From positions 7,532,712 to 7,596,711 of the forward strand of contig NC_066851.1 of the NCBI RefSeq assembly GCF_001640805.2: a stretch of DNA of 64,000 bases, in the 5' to 3' direction. Every line of letters starts with the position of its first letter. The stretch's first letter is position 1. Shown here piece after piece: positions 23,801 through 37,550 of this stretch. The position numbers and the translations under genes were made by a program. The notes beneath the pieces are model-generated. The model saw nothing but the letters and a program-made list of their open reading frames with translations, made no database searches and had not been told where the DNA came from. Source of the stretch: Lates calcarifer (lineage: Eukaryota; Chordata; Actinopteri; Centropomidae).

Positions 23801-26700
23801 TCAAAAACTATACTATAACACTCTTACAGTCATACCTAATAACTATATGAACATATGTTGGACACAAACTGAAACAGAAAGTGTCTTTAATATATGCAAT
23901 ACATGAAAAAAAAGAGAAATGCAGACCTTAAAATGAAATTTCATCTGTGTTGCAAGATATTGTGTGTCACAGACACCAGGCACGAGACAGACGACCATGA
24001 CAACTCACAGGAATGAGTTTGCAATAACTTGGAGGTTATTTACTCAATATTTGATCATGATCATTTGGCATTAAGTAATCCTCTGATGAACAAGTGAAAA
24101 CTGACCATTAAAACCTCATTGAGGGTCTGACTAATAGGAGGTGAGAAGGCATCAAATCATTGTAGCATGAATCCACACAAACCACTCCACGAGGCCTCAC
24201 AGTCAGTGTTAAACCTTAGCGGTTGTGAGATCTGTTTCTGGCAGAAGAGAGTTCTTATGAATTTATCAAAGAAATGCCTCTTCTACTGAATACCTGTGGT
24301 TGATAATTTCAGAATGCCACTACCCCCCCGCCACAATTGCAACCTCAACACGCACACAGGGTGAAAACAGAGTTAAAGACAGGGTGAGGTTACTGTGGTT
24401 TGCTAAGACCAGGTGAGTCCTGACGCACACAGTGACGGCAGAGCTGGTGGCTGGTTCTCTTCACGTCAGGAGGAGCGACTGTTAAGTTTCTGGGGAAATG
24501 TCAGACAATGCAGTTTATTTCTGAGAATGGTGTGTGCGTATTGGTGAGGGAAGCGCTGCAGATTGCAAACACTGCTAGAAATTTATCATTGTCTCTTTGC
24601 AGAAGACATGACAAATCTATATTTTAATCTGATCTCATTTATGATGCTGATTCCTGTTCTACTTCACATGTTGGAGGATAGCAGTCTGACACACGTGGTG
24701 TCTGGTCATAGGTGTCACCAGTGTCATAGTTATGAAGACTACATTCCCACGCCTGCTGACCGTCGGCACAGCACAAGGGTCGAGTCAGTCTTTCTCATGA
24801 AACCACTGCGATGGCCATCAAAAAACCAATAACTTCCTCAGCACGCCGACTCACTTCCGTCTTCTGCATGTGGGGACCTGCCGTTGCCATGGTTCCCGGG
24901 CCAGCATTTGCGTGCGAGCAACTTAGACAGCCGTCTGGGGTTTCACGCACACATAACAGGAAGACGCTGGTTGTACTTCTCAACCGTTTCTCACTTCTGC
25001 CTTTCTTGATTTAGGGAAGGCTGGGGAGACACGCAGACACAACACACAGCCACTGTGAGCAGCCGGCCTCCCACAGTGACACCCCAACTCGAGAAAAAAA
25101 AGTTGGTCTAGAAGAATATGATATTAATGCTGATACAGACAGTGTGATGTGTAATTGTGATGATTCATTTCAGACCAAACTGAAACTAACAGCTCTCAGT
25201 TAACGTGCAGGAAAAACTCTGTGTTTCGTGTTTAAACACACAAATTTTTAAAAGTTTGAAAAACACTGTTACCAGTATCATGTGGAATTATAATAAATCC
25301 ATTAATATGTAATTAGTGATGACAGTAGATGACAGTGTCATCTACTTTTGTAGTATTGCTCCTTGTGTGAATGTATGGGAGCTAGTTGCTGAGCTTGATC
25401 TGATCATAGATGTGGGTTTGGAAGCAGGTCTACTTTCCTCATTAGCATAATAAAAAACATCCAGCTAAGAAGTGAGACGTTGTGACAACCACAAGTGTTG
25501 GATGAGGTGATTCATATCTGCCTCTCATCTCCAGGTTGTTGACCGCTGGTTTTGGCAATGCTTATGCAAGCCATGAGTCACCCCACTATTCTTGTGCAGC
25601 CTGAAGGAAACCAAACAAAAAGAAAAACAGATTCTTATCTCTATTTAATTTTAACCAATCAAAGGCAATCATTTCTCAGTGGAGGGAGTGACAGTGCTTA
25701 AATCATGAATATGAAAAGGGCACAGCAGGATAAAGCAATCACAAATATGCCCACGCTTATCAACTTTGACCTTTAAAAAGACACTTCAAGTGTCAGAACT
25801 GGCTGTCAAAACGATGAGAGACAACCACAGCTCTATTGCTTTAAGCACATGTGAAGGTTTGTGCTCTTCTTAAGAGGAAGGAAAAAAAATACACAACGCT
25901 GCTGCAATATCAGGGTGCCAAGCACGTAGCCAAATGTAAATGTTAAGCAACCATAAAAGTAGCCTTAGCTTCTCAGTGGCTGTGGGAAAGTGCATAGCAT
26001 GTCTGTCGCATGGTTAAGCCTCTCTCAGAGCACAGAGTTGTCAAGCCACAGAGAAGCAAACTATACTGTAAACTCATACCGGAACCCGTCTGCGGCCTGA
26101 GCTGTGCCAAGGCAAGTCTTCACCATGCCAACCTGTCTCTAATTTCACTCAACTACAGCAGGCAGGCCCACACTCTGCACATGACAAACAAACCTAAAAC
26201 ATATTCACACACACTGAAACCTTTCAGCAAACTTTAAAATCACTTCAGAAAAGAAATTGTATCCTTCAACATATTTCTATTTTAGAAGCCTGAGTTTCAT
26301 GTTGTGAAAGGTCGCTGATATTCCATCGTGAGTATTTTATATTATGACTTATTTTGAAAGAGGATTCAGGTTTCAAATGATGAATATCTCAGTTAAAACT
26401 GAAAAATGTTAATGTGTATTCTTTCTTTTTTTTCTGATGCACAAGGGAGCCCTATCACTAGTGGGACGGAAGCTTCAGGCACTGACACAAAAGAGAACTG
26501 AGACCTGCAGCAAATATTAGTGTTTCAGCCATGATGTCTCCTTATCTGCATTATGGACACATGTCTTATCCTGTACCTTGACATGATGAGTGAAAAGCTA
26601 GTAAACAAAAGTCAACCAAAAACTGCACTGACTAACAACATATAACAGGCTAAATAATTGAGTTTTCTAATTAATAATTTGACTTATTTTTAAGAATTAG
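20765..26700. other. intergenic, no gene seen
   Basis: Begins with a (CT)n tract (about 20765-20807) next to the Tc1 relic. A C-run is at about 23226-23237 and a 23-bp near-perfect palindrome at 25324-25346. The remainder is unique-looking and non-coding; no frame resembles a known protein. Confidence 0.7.
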
Positions 26701-26850
26701 GGCATCGGGTGGAGAGTGTGCTACACTTCTAAGTACTAAGAGTCCTTAGTAACCCGGATCTGAGTCCGGCGTGGATCCTTTTTTGCATGTCTTGCCCCTC
26801 TTCCCCACATTTCCTGTCACTCTTCACCCTCTCTATCTAATAGAGCAGAA
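26701..26850 (+). mobile_element. tRNA-derived SINE remnant
   Basis: A head with a B-box-like GGATCTGAGTCC (26756-26767; consensus GGTTCGANTCC) is followed by the body GCATGTCTTGCCCCTCTTCC, CCACATTTCCTGTCACTCTTC and an A-rich tail of AACAAAAAAATACAC type. This head-body-tail order is that of a SINE common in percomorph fishes. The A box is poorly conserved and the B box has lost its central CG, so it is probably inactive. Confidence 0.6.
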
Positions 26851-28279
26851 TAACAAAAAAATACACAAAAGAAAACAAAAACAATAATAGTAATAAAAAT
26901 GATTAGGGCCAATACGTAATGTAAAATACAAAGTTCTGTTGTTTAATGTTTAAAAAAGTCTGAGCCCCTCAGTAGCTAATGATATAAAGGAGATTGTAAA
27001 AGTCTCAGGAAATTTCAAGCCAGGAGATTAGTCCTTTTTTACTTACTTACTTTAAGTAATTGTGAGAAGCTGACCTCATTGCAGCCCAATCGCTTTACCC
27101 TTCACTGACTTCTTATTTTGCTTATTAGACTATATTTGGCATAGCATTACTGGCTAAAGCACAAACTAAGAACTGATTCATAGCCTATCACACCCAAGCA
27201 GGTCATGTCTCTTAAAAAAAGAACAAGTGGTGCTGACCTGTCTTGCAAATAGTTTGAGTTTGTGTCAAATTTATTTATTTAAAAACGATTTATTCTTTCA
27301 CTTTCTAATTATATTTGGAATAAGACATTAACAACCAAATGTGATTTTAGTATGTCCTACAGTATGTAAACTAAACAGCATCTTCTGTGAGAAAAGGTGG
27401 CTCACACACTGCTAGTGATGCAACAGTCATTTCCATATGCACATGAATCACAACAGTGACAGCTCACTGAGATATCAGGTGATGTCTAATAGGTTGACGT
27501 TGAAGTGGAAAAGTGTGTATGTGTGTGGGGGTTTGCAGAATGGTTAGTAGTGTAGTAATGGTTTTAACTGAACGGAAAATGACATTTTCCAATCAACCAA
27601 TAAACAACTACATGAGGTCAAATCAGGACTTTGACAATGGCTAAATCTGTGTATTTAATGTGTATGTGTGCAGGTTTAAGAACATCATCTCTGTGACTCA
27701 GATAGTACGCGGTGGTTTGTGTGTGGGTGAAGCTGAAGCCTTTAGCTGTGTCGAGATGACTCAACTTAGCAGAACCTAGCCAAGAGTTCTGGGTAAAGAG
27801 GTTTGGCTAACCAACACCGTGAGAATGTGGCAACTTATGTCCTGTTCTGTGGCAACGTCAGCCTCGTTCTAGGTCTCTCTCTGTACACAAAGGTGTTACA
27901 CTGCTTTAGAAAGTATTCATAAATATGCAAAGATAAAAGCTGTTTATGTAAAATCATAAAAAATATTCCTCACATTAAATCAAAAGATTCGGGTGAGATG
28001 TAATTAGATGTTGTCCTGGGTGTGGTAGCACATCACTCATCAGTAGAAAGACTAAATTTACCAATGGGCAAAAAAAAGAAAAAAAAAGAAAAGGCAATTC
28101 AAATTCCAAGCAGAGCTACTCATCAGACACATGCGACTCAAAATCATCAGTCAAATCAATATTTTCTGGTAAAGTATGTTTTACCACATGATAAAGGCAG
28201 CTCTTTACTCAGTGTTTGAGGCTGGGTTAGCCAAGCTTTACCATATCACACCCTTGTCATGCGCCCACAGACCTGTGCT

Positions 28280-28490
28280 GCTGCTTTCAAGCCTATAGGC
28301 CACAGTCACATTTACCTCGGGCATCATGTGACGCTGTGCCGCCATGGGTCCTGAGCCAAGGCTGTGGGAATTGCAGAGCGCTATCTACTCCCACTCCAAC
28401 CATTGTCTCCCTTTGTGGTGAGCCCGCAATAAGATACTTATGTGGGCTGGAACGGGGCCTTTGATAAAGCCAATGCTACTATATCCTCTG
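28280..28490. promoter_or_regulatory. candidate regulatory block with SOX, RUNX, GATA and TCF-like motifs
   Basis: CATTGT (28401-28406), TGTGGT (28414-28419), AGATA (28432-28436) and the overlapping CTTTGAT / TGATAA (28459-28467) lie within 70 bp of repeat-free, moderately GC-rich sequence, 12.5 kb upstream of P1. Such combinations are typical of haematopoietic enhancers. Each motif is short and would occur by chance. Confidence 0.25.
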
Positions 28491-30138
28491 ATCTATCACC
28501 TGTTGCTTCTAAAACTGACGGCTGTTTGCTGTGTGTTTATACAGTAGTGTTACATTTGAAAATGACAAACACAGCGTTTGACTGAGGAGACTGCAGACAG
28601 AAAGTGAAACAGATGATGCCGTGTTGTGTATGCAGCTTCTACTGTTGCTTTTGACACATTCAGTTCAAAAATATATTTTGGAAAATGGACAAATAAAGGC
28701 TCACCTTAAAAAAATTGCAAACACAAACAGGCAGACTGCATCAAACTCACATGCACTCAAGTAGCATTACAGCGGAAACCAAACACCCCCCCCACACCCC
28801 CCCAAAGGCTTGTCACGGAACACTGAACGATATAGAATAGAATTTACATTCACGTTATATTCTCACACATGCACACACACATAGAAATACATAAAAAAAA
28901 AAGAGACAGTTCCTTCTCGGTTGTCTGCACAGCATGCAAGCCACCAACCACAACCACAAAGCCCCAGTATGACAGCAAGCACCTGGCTATACACTCGCTC
29001 CCAGACAGACTGTAGACACTCACACACACATGCAGAAATCTGCACATGAGCAGCAAAAGATGCACACTTTGGCTTTTTTTAAGTCTTCTAAGGAAGAAGA
29101 TGCAAAAAGCACCTGTGCCATATGATGTATATAGGTGGAACAATGCATGGATTACAGTGGGAGTCATATAGTTTGTGTGTCAGTGTACATGTGTGTGTGT
29201 GTTACGGCTGAACCCAGCAGCCTCTAGACCTATTTACAGCAATGAGCGTGGGAAACAACATCAGAAGTGTTGTCTTCAAAACTGAGAGATCACACTAAAG
29301 CATTACCATATGTTACATGTACAAACATAAATATACTCCACATATATTTATCTTTCACAGTTTCTCTATATATGTATATCTATATGTATGTAGAAATATA
29401 CATATATTTACATATACGTATCTTACATCACCTGTTGTAAAAATTATATTACGTTGCATTGGTACATGCACGCACAGTTAATGTGGTGCCACACACTTAG
29501 AAAACAGGACAGGCAGCTACAGACAAATACATGCACAGATGTCTGCACACACAAACACAGACACACAGGCTAGTCTTGGTGGAGGGTAAGATAGATTCAG
29601 TAGATACAGTGGAAATGTTTGCCAGTGCTGAGATAATGATTCAGACATGAACATGCACACACCGGCTCGAACCAGTATGCCACAGAGAACATCTCAGTGA
29701 TCTACACACACATCGCTCGCCCTATATCTGGACTTGAGTCAATGCTCTCTGTGAATTTTCTGCATCATCATACTGTTCCTCTTGTTAGTTTATATTCAAG
29801 GCCCAAGGTGTTAAAACCACACACATTGACAACTTTCTCATTTCCACGTCTGCATCAGCTAGGCATTGAAACCTGACAGATGTGACAACCAACATTGTTA
29901 TTTCAAACTAAGTGCCATCGTCTGACTGACAACAGTCTATTGTTTTATTTAGTGTGCACGTGTGAATGTGTGCAATTACAACAAAGTGCATACCATTATA
30001 TGTAATCCAGAGGGTAAGCCTCAACAGTAAAACATGGTGTTTAGTTGTCCAGTAAACTTTCTGGTTAAAAATATAGTTTTGCTGCCAATTCACTGTTTAT
30101 TTTGGAAAAATGTATCTGTTTCTAAGTTAAACATATTG

Positions 30139-30200
30139 CCAAAAAAGCAATCACATCCCCCACCAAAGTTCATCTTGGTGGGGGATGTGATCTCATTTGG
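30139..30200. other. perfect inverted repeat / hairpin
   Basis: Arms 30150-30166 (ATCACATCCCCCACCAA) and 30175-30191 are exact reverse complements over 17 bp, with an 8-nt loop (AGTTCATC). Outside a small internal bulge, CCAAA (30139-30143) can pair with TTTGG (30196-30200). A transcript would fold into a short, stable, pre-miRNA-sized stem. No known miRNA is recognised. It lies in the desert upstream of runx3. Confidence 0.7.
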
Positions 30201-31988
30201 AAAGTCTGTGAGCATCAGAACTTTTTTGTTTAACTGCTAAGGTTTTGGAATTACTTCAGACATAATTGCAACAACACATCAAACTTAAACTTGAGTTACC
30301 TTTAACTTTAAAGTTAACATGCAGTATTTTTGTTATGGTCAACAATTTGCATGAAATGACCAAAAGCAACAATGAATTCTCGCACATCTCAAAAACAATG
30401 ATTTCTTCAAAGGATGTACATTTTTAAAAACAGGTCACAAATACATATTTAAATTCTTTAAGAACACACAGTATTTGGTTTTTTTTTTTACGTTGAGTAC
30501 CTGTGTACACTGCCTTGTACAGAGTGTTACATTATTGGTTGTTCACTAGTGTAATATAGAGAGTTTTCAGGTCACTTTATAGTGAGTCTTTCAGTTACTC
30601 AGTCCTGAAAGTGTTTTGTTAGCCCAGTTTAACCTGCATGAGTTTCTGAGGGCTGGTGTAATGTGTTTTGCTGCCTTGAAGGAAATTTAATTCATAATGA
30701 CTGGAAATGAGTTCATAGTGTCTCTTGACATCTTTAGCAAAGAAAAGAATGCTGTCAGAGGAAATAATTCTGACTGCTTCAACAGTCTGAAAGAAGAGAG
30801 TGCGAGTCTGTGACTGATACACAAATGTAGCTTTTATGTATCTTCGCATTTTATGTTACACGGATATGAGAAAAAGGGCTTCAATGACGAAGACTCTTTT
30901 CTGTGTAATGACATCTCAGGGGCACTTTCTCAACAGGACGAGTGTAAAAGACTTTCATATCCTCAAAAAGTCATTGTCTGTAAAACAGCTGTTGAAAAAG
31001 GGAAGTCGTCTTACAATCAAGGTTGTCCTGTATATTCTGGACAATATGGTACTTTCCCAAAACATCTGGACTCTGTAATTCATAGCAAAATTTACTCAAA
31101 CAGAAGTAAATACTGAATTAGTTTGGTACTATTTTCAGTTGTGGATTTATTGTGTATTTACAGCAGCGGGGCATTGTATGTGGGATTTAACTGAAACAAA
31201 TTACAGTGCCCATGTTCATTGTAATGAAGAAGCATGTCACCCAGTGCAACACTGTGGGTTACTGATATGTTTTTAATAGTCTTGGACAACAATGGAGCTC
31301 ATTAACATGGACATTTGTTTGAAAAGTAAAGAATATCGGAAACCACAAACTTCATCATTTGAGCCTCTGCTGTGGGTCTGTCTGTTGTGTCTGTGGCTAC
31401 AGAGGTGGAGGAAATTCCCAGTATCCAAAGTCAGGAATACAATAAGTGACATTTCTTGACAAATCGAGAGGGAAATTTGTGACCTTAAAAGGGCACGTGG
31501 GACATTTCCTTATGTAAATCACAACCAGTACGTAATGGTGTCTATAAGACAATCAATCACATATTTTATAAATAGCTATTGTCTTGTATGAGTAACACAG
31601 GTTTTCTAAATGCTTCTTAAGAGTGAATTGGGCCCAGACCTGTTAGTGATCCATCTGATCTGCATTTCCTCCTGTGAATAATACCACTCTTTGCAAATGC
31701 CTGAGAAATCTCATCCATATCAAACCTCAGCCTGAGCAGCAGATTCATTAGAGGTGGTCTCAAGGTGCTCTTTGACACTGCTATGTAGCATATAGGTCTT
31801 TAGACTGAGGGATAGTGGTGTGAGGGGCTGAGTGAAGCAGGTTTATGCAATATACCTACTCCGCTGGTCTGCACCCTTGAGCCCCACCAGTCATCCAGCC
31901 TGCCAGCCAGTCCAGGGGGCCTGGGATGCATTAGACGCTGGGGGAGAGGCCGCCCTGAGTGGCCTTCATTAGGACCCCCCCACCACCA

Positions 31989-31989
<1 letters not shown>

Positions 31990-32054
<65 letters not shown>

Positions 32055-32060
32055 ACACAC
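31990..32060. repeat. (CA)n microsatellite, longest in the window
   Basis: About 29 uninterrupted CA units to 32049, then one interruption and a few more units. Two further CA tracts lie within 650 bp. Confidence 0.95.
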
Positions 32061-32197
32061 TCCCCTCCACAAAGGAAACACTGTATGTCTCCCTCAGAAT
32101 AAAAGCCAGCCCTGGATCATAGATCAGACATGTGTAGCGCCTGCTGAGCCTGGTTCTTGACTAGTGAGGAGGGCCCGCCAGAGCTGAGGGATTCAGC

Positions 32198-32201
<4 letters not shown>

Positions 32202-32241
<40 letters not shown>
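32202..32241. repeat. (CA)n microsatellite
   Basis: About 19 CA units, part of the CA-rich cluster at 32.0-32.7 kb. Confidence 0.95.
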
Positions 32242-32242
<1 letters not shown>

Positions 32243-32623
32243 GGAGACAGCGCAGGCATGCATTGCAATGGATGACAGAGAGCAATGAGCTCTGATATTA
32301 AAGAGCACAGAGGATGAACAGGGAGGCAGAGAGAGACAGGGAGACTTCAGAGTGTGTGTTTGTGTGTGTGTGTTTGGGGAGTTGAGACAGTATAAGGGGC
32401 CATCAAGAGTGCCCTGTGTCACCATCACCTCATAAAGCATCCTAATGGACACCGCTCCTATTTGTCAAAGAGAGAGACAAATGAAAGAGAGGCAACGCGA
32501 GGGAGGGGAGAAAGAGAAAGTGAGAACGACATTTTGGAGAAAAATGGTGTGCGCTATTATGTTACTGGCTTTCAAAAGACTATAAAGGGCTTATGCACAT
32601 ATGCGTGCATTTACAGTTACACA

Positions 32624-32624
<1 letters not shown>

Positions 32625-32660
<36 letters not shown>
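32625..32660. repeat. (CA)n microsatellite
   Basis: About 18 CA units, the third tract of the cluster. Confidence 0.95.
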
Positions 32661-32665
<5 letters not shown>

Positions 32666-33340
32666 AGCACAGCCGTGGATTTCCTGAGCCCCCTTCCCTT
32701 ATTCTAGGTCAGTAAAACCCACCGAGGTTCTGAAATGTGTGGGCTGCCATATGAAAGCAGGTCACAGCTACACACAGAAATCAGGGGCAGAGTGATGCGA
32801 GGTATATGGTTTCAATACTTCCTATCACACAAAATTCTTCCCAAGAAAAACATGACCTTTTTGATTTGACCATATGCACTACTAACCTGTTGATAATGAA
32901 GTGGATAAACATCTTGTTGATGGATAAATTAACTTGTTTACTTACTTCTCATTGGCCAAATCTAATGGCAGCAGCTTTAAAGTCACTATGAAACATGTTT
33001 TTGTTTTTTAATGAGAGAAATGTCACAAGTAGATTTTTATTTAACAGAGTTACAATGACTGTATAACAGACCAGTCAGTGTACACACACGAGTAAGTTAT
33101 GCTGATTAAATGAGCTAAGGTTAATCTTCAGCATGTTCATACATTTTATCATGTAGTGTCATGTGAAACTCTTTCCCACACAATTACAAACCTTTAATAG
33201 ATAACAACATTTCTCATGTTGTCTTTTAAAGAATAACTGGAAAATACAAATACTATAAATACTCAAATTTGTTTTTAGTTTCAGACGAGAGCAAATAATA
33301 AACCGCACTAATAATTAGGTTAAACCACCTGTATTTTAGT

Positions 33341-33342
<2 letters not shown>

Positions 33343-33378
<36 letters not shown>

Positions 33379-33390
33379 CCCTCTCTCTCC

Positions 33391-33424
<34 letters not shown>

Positions 33425-33435
33425 AACACACACAG
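33343..33435. repeat. compound (CT)n-(CA)n microsatellite
   Basis: CT units with a short C-rich interruption, running directly into CA units at about 33410. Confidence 0.95.
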
Positions 33436-36400
33436 TCATGTGTTATCATGCTGCAAACTCTCATGTTATCTCTCACATGCTAGACAGTAACCAACACTGC
33501 ATTAGGTATGTTGTCAAACTCTTTATTATCCAGAAATCTAAAAATGTAGAGTTACTGAGGTTTTACAATTACACATGCAAAACATGTGATTAGCTTATAC
33601 AATTATATAATATACTGTTTCTGATTTAACTACTCAACATTATGCTAAATAGTTTTGATTTGGCCCACAGTGACTAACTACAATAATACAATGCTCTTCC
33701 ACATAAATGCAGCAGGGCTAATGATTAAATTTTATTATATATAATTTAACAGTGAAAGTGGGGATTCTGCCTGCATAATAAAAACTCCTGTTTTTTTGAT
33801 ACACTGAGTGCATTTTTCTGATAATACTTCTGTACTTTTATGATTTCTATGTGTGGGGCTTTAACTTCTAATAAAATATTTTTACTTTTTACTTTATTCT
33901 ATTGTAATTTTTTGCTTAAATAAATAATCTAAATATGTGTCACATTGAAACTAGGAAGCTGAGCACTGTATTTACAGTACATCTTAGTTTTCTACAGAAA
34001 ATACTTTAAATGAGTTGAAGCTCAGTGTTACTTTTTACAGTGTTGCTATGAATAAAAGCCTTTGCGTGCACACTGGACATATTTCCTTTTAACTTCTGTT
34101 AAACAAGTTGTTAGAGTGAAGTGACTGTTTCATGCAGCAGTGCACTGACACATGCTCACACGTACAAAGCGTCTAAGTAAACCACTGTGCATCTGCTACA
34201 GAAGAACATCCTGCCCCACACAAACTAGCATATTTGCAAGCTCGTCTGTCACATCCAAACCCCAAGTCTGGACCACAGGAAATATGTATGCACACACATA
34301 CACACAAACACATGCATAAATGCACGCACAGGTAATAAAACATGGTGAGAGTGGCACTCTGACATATTAATGGCAAATCTGCAAAGCAAAACCCTCAGCT
34401 ATGCAGAAAATATGCATTTCCACATGAGTTCCATTTCAGTGGCAAAGATCAAATAATGAAAAGAAAAAGAAAAAAGATATTGCAACGTTGCAGCATTCCA
34501 CCTGTGTTAGCTCAGAAGATCCTGATGATGCACTGAGGTCAATGGGATCAGTTGGGTTTGTGGCAAGACCATGGTCTGCTCTATTCTGGTCTGGCTGGGG
34601 CTGAGCTGTGTGTGTGCTGAGTGTTGGGGCATTTGGGGTAACTGAGGTCTCGGGTTTACGGGTGCTTTTATGTGAGGCTGCAGCACTTCACCCTCCAGCT
34701 GCTCCATTGCCATGATGTGGTGCCTCTGTGTACCTCAAAGCTGAGTGTAAATTTACCACTCTGGTGAAGACAAGTGGTTCACAAAACACACAGGCACAAT
34801 GTGATAAGCATCATCAACCAAAACATGATAAAACTTGAAGGCACTCAGTGGAGTGTTTAGTTTGTTTTATTGCTCATCTTCTTGAATTCAAAGTACAACA
34901 GCAACTGAGAATGAAGAACATTTGGCAGCCAGCATGTCACATGTGTTGTTTCTTATCACCAACACTTGAAAGCAGTATTATGTTATATAAAAACCAGATA
35001 TAGGGATAAAGATAGCTACTTGGTGGATCCAAGTGTCAATTTGACACCAAATATCAGAAATACTGTTCTAAAAACAGACACACACTTCCTCTGTCAAAGC
35101 TAAGAAAAACTATTTGTGTGTATGTTGCTTTATGGATAAAGAAATTATTGCCAAATTTATATCATTAAATATAAATAAATAAATAAACTAGAGACCATGC
35201 TGTAAAGGCATCACACCAGCTGTGACTCCGGTCAACATGTGGACGTTCTGACCCATGTGTACTCAGTAGTCATTATTACATGAGCACCCATATTTGAACT
35301 TGGTCTTCATTTTGATCTCAACTACACACCTGTAGTGACACTCTCCTAATGACAAAATCTGTCCACACACATATAAACCAGCCACATTTTGCCATGATCA
35401 CACACACACACAGACACACACACTCACACACACAAGGTGAAAATAATACCAGCCGTGTGGTCACAGCTGCTAATAAATGAATACATTGATAAATAGATAA
35501 GTGAATAAATATAGTGTCTATTAGGTTTGCTTAGAGTAAATAAAAGAACTTAGCTATATATAATTGCGACTCAACTCTCTTCTCAGCGTAAACAACTTTT
35601 ATCTTTATATTTGTGCACCTGTTTTTTGAGCTTCAGCGACATCACCCTGACTTATCATATTAAATACCACAACATCAGATAAAAGTGCAAGAACATGGAA
35701 ATCCTTAGCTAGCCTAATTCATCATTTTAAAGCAAGAGCTCATATATTATCATAAATGTAACTGGTTTGTGTATCTTAACAGTGTGTGGCACATGACAAA
35801 TGCAGGTATATAAAGCTTCTTCTTTTTTAACAGGCATTAAGTGAACTTACTTCTTGTGCACCACTGTTGTGCCCATTAATAGAGAACACTAGTTTACTGG
35901 AAAATAGAAATTCTTATCAAAAAAGCAACGTCAAACTTAACTTCCCCTGAAGACCTTAATCTGAACATGTAACTCATTATCACTGAGGACTGACATGTTG
36001 TGATTGTGTTGTGGTGAAATGTATTTATTTTGTACTGTATTTCACAAGGTACACAGAAGGAACTATTTGACAGCCAAAAATTGTCGAGTTAACCTACACA
36101 GCTCATTGCCAGTGGTGGCGAGGGTTTTGAATCGACCTGCTGTAAAAGAGCTGGATGTTTGGTCTTTGTGTTGGCACAGTTTCTGAATAACAGGAAGAGC
36201 TCAAGTGAAGGGGGTTGGATGGAGGGTTTACTACCTGTAAACATGGTAAATTTGTCTTAAAGAGCTGCAGCAGGTGCCGGAGGTTCTGAACCTGCACTGA
36301 AGGAACACAGCTTCATCTCCTCACCTAGCATATGTAATAATGTTTTGCATTTAATCATGATCTTGAATCTCATCTGTCGTCATGCAGCTAATCTTAGAGA

Positions 36401-36764
36401 TCATTGTCCCTGACAGTGATCTCTGCCGTGTCCACTTTCTCCATAAATAACCACGTTGCAGTGACAGTGCTCTCCTGTTACGGCCCATTGTAGACCTTCT
36501 GTTGTCTTAGCCCTGCCACAGGTTAACGTATACATGTAGCGCTCCTCAGGAATTGTGGGATACAGTCTGCTCAGTGTGTGGCGACACGGCGCCCCCCCAA
36601 CTCCACCTCCTCTCTGTGTGGTTACAGAGTCTCCATGTCTGCTGGAGCCAATAAATAAATAATGGGCCCGGTGATCACTTCCAACCGTGATACTGCACGC
36701 TAAAACCACTGCATCTGGGAGTGCCTCGTTTACAATGACAACAACAACACAGGCGCACACATGT

Positions 36765-36765
<1 letters not shown>

Positions 36766-36801
<36 letters not shown>
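36766..36801. repeat. (CA)n microsatellite
   Basis: About 17 CA units. Confidence 0.95.
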
Positions 36802-36803
<2 letters not shown>

Positions 36804-37429
36804 TTAATGCTGAGCTGGTAACAGTGAACTAATTTCTCATACAGCTGCAACTTTCTAAGAACTCTGATCTCCTTAGAATAACGGTTTCTGTTTGGCTGCT
36901 GTTGTGCTTTAACAGCAGTTTATTTAAAATGTGACAAGTTCTTTCTACATGTTTTATATTTTTCCTCTTTGGAGGTGCCAGTGCTTCTAAAAAATACTTA
37001 GAATTAGCTTGAGAACTTCCAGACAACTGTCTCTGTTAAAAATGTCTTGCATCAATATGAGTTACAGCTACAACTGCCATGTACAGTCAGTGCAGGCTCT
37101 CTTTTAATCTTTTTGCACATCAAATCTGTGCAATGTTAAAATTACTAGGATAGACTATGGGTATGCTGTACTGAGAGTGGACAGGAATATCAGTCACTGG
37201 AATGAGCAGTGTAATATAATTAGAAGAAAATGGCCTGTATGAGGTGTGAGTGAGCAGTCAGGACATTGGACCTGTGTACGCAGCCCTAAAACGGGCTCTC
37301 TTGGCCTATCCAAGAGGCAGGCAGGACCATGGTGTTTGATGCAATGACGGCCACTTCATTATAAAAGCCTCCTCAAGTCCCACGCTGCATTCCACGTTTA
37401 TGGGGAACATATGGGGAAGCCTGCAATTT

Positions 37430-37550
37430 TTAGACCACAAAATAAGCCCCTTTGCAGCTGGACGCACGACCGCACTGGGTCCTTTTTGCCTCGCGAGCCA
37501 CACCCGAGAGGCGTAGGACCACTGACAGTGATTAAACCACCACAGTTTTC
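37430..37550. promoter_or_regulatory. candidate enhancer with a RUNX-motif cluster, 3.5 kb upstream of P1 exon
   Basis: Four RUNX-like sites occur within about 115 bp: GACCACA at 37433-37439, GACCACT at 37517-37523, AACCACC at 37535-37541 and ACCACAG at 37539-37545, the last two overlapping. The block from about 37310 to 37600 is free of simple repeats and looks unique. A regulatory role, for instance autoregulation by Runx3, is inferred. Confidence 0.3.
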
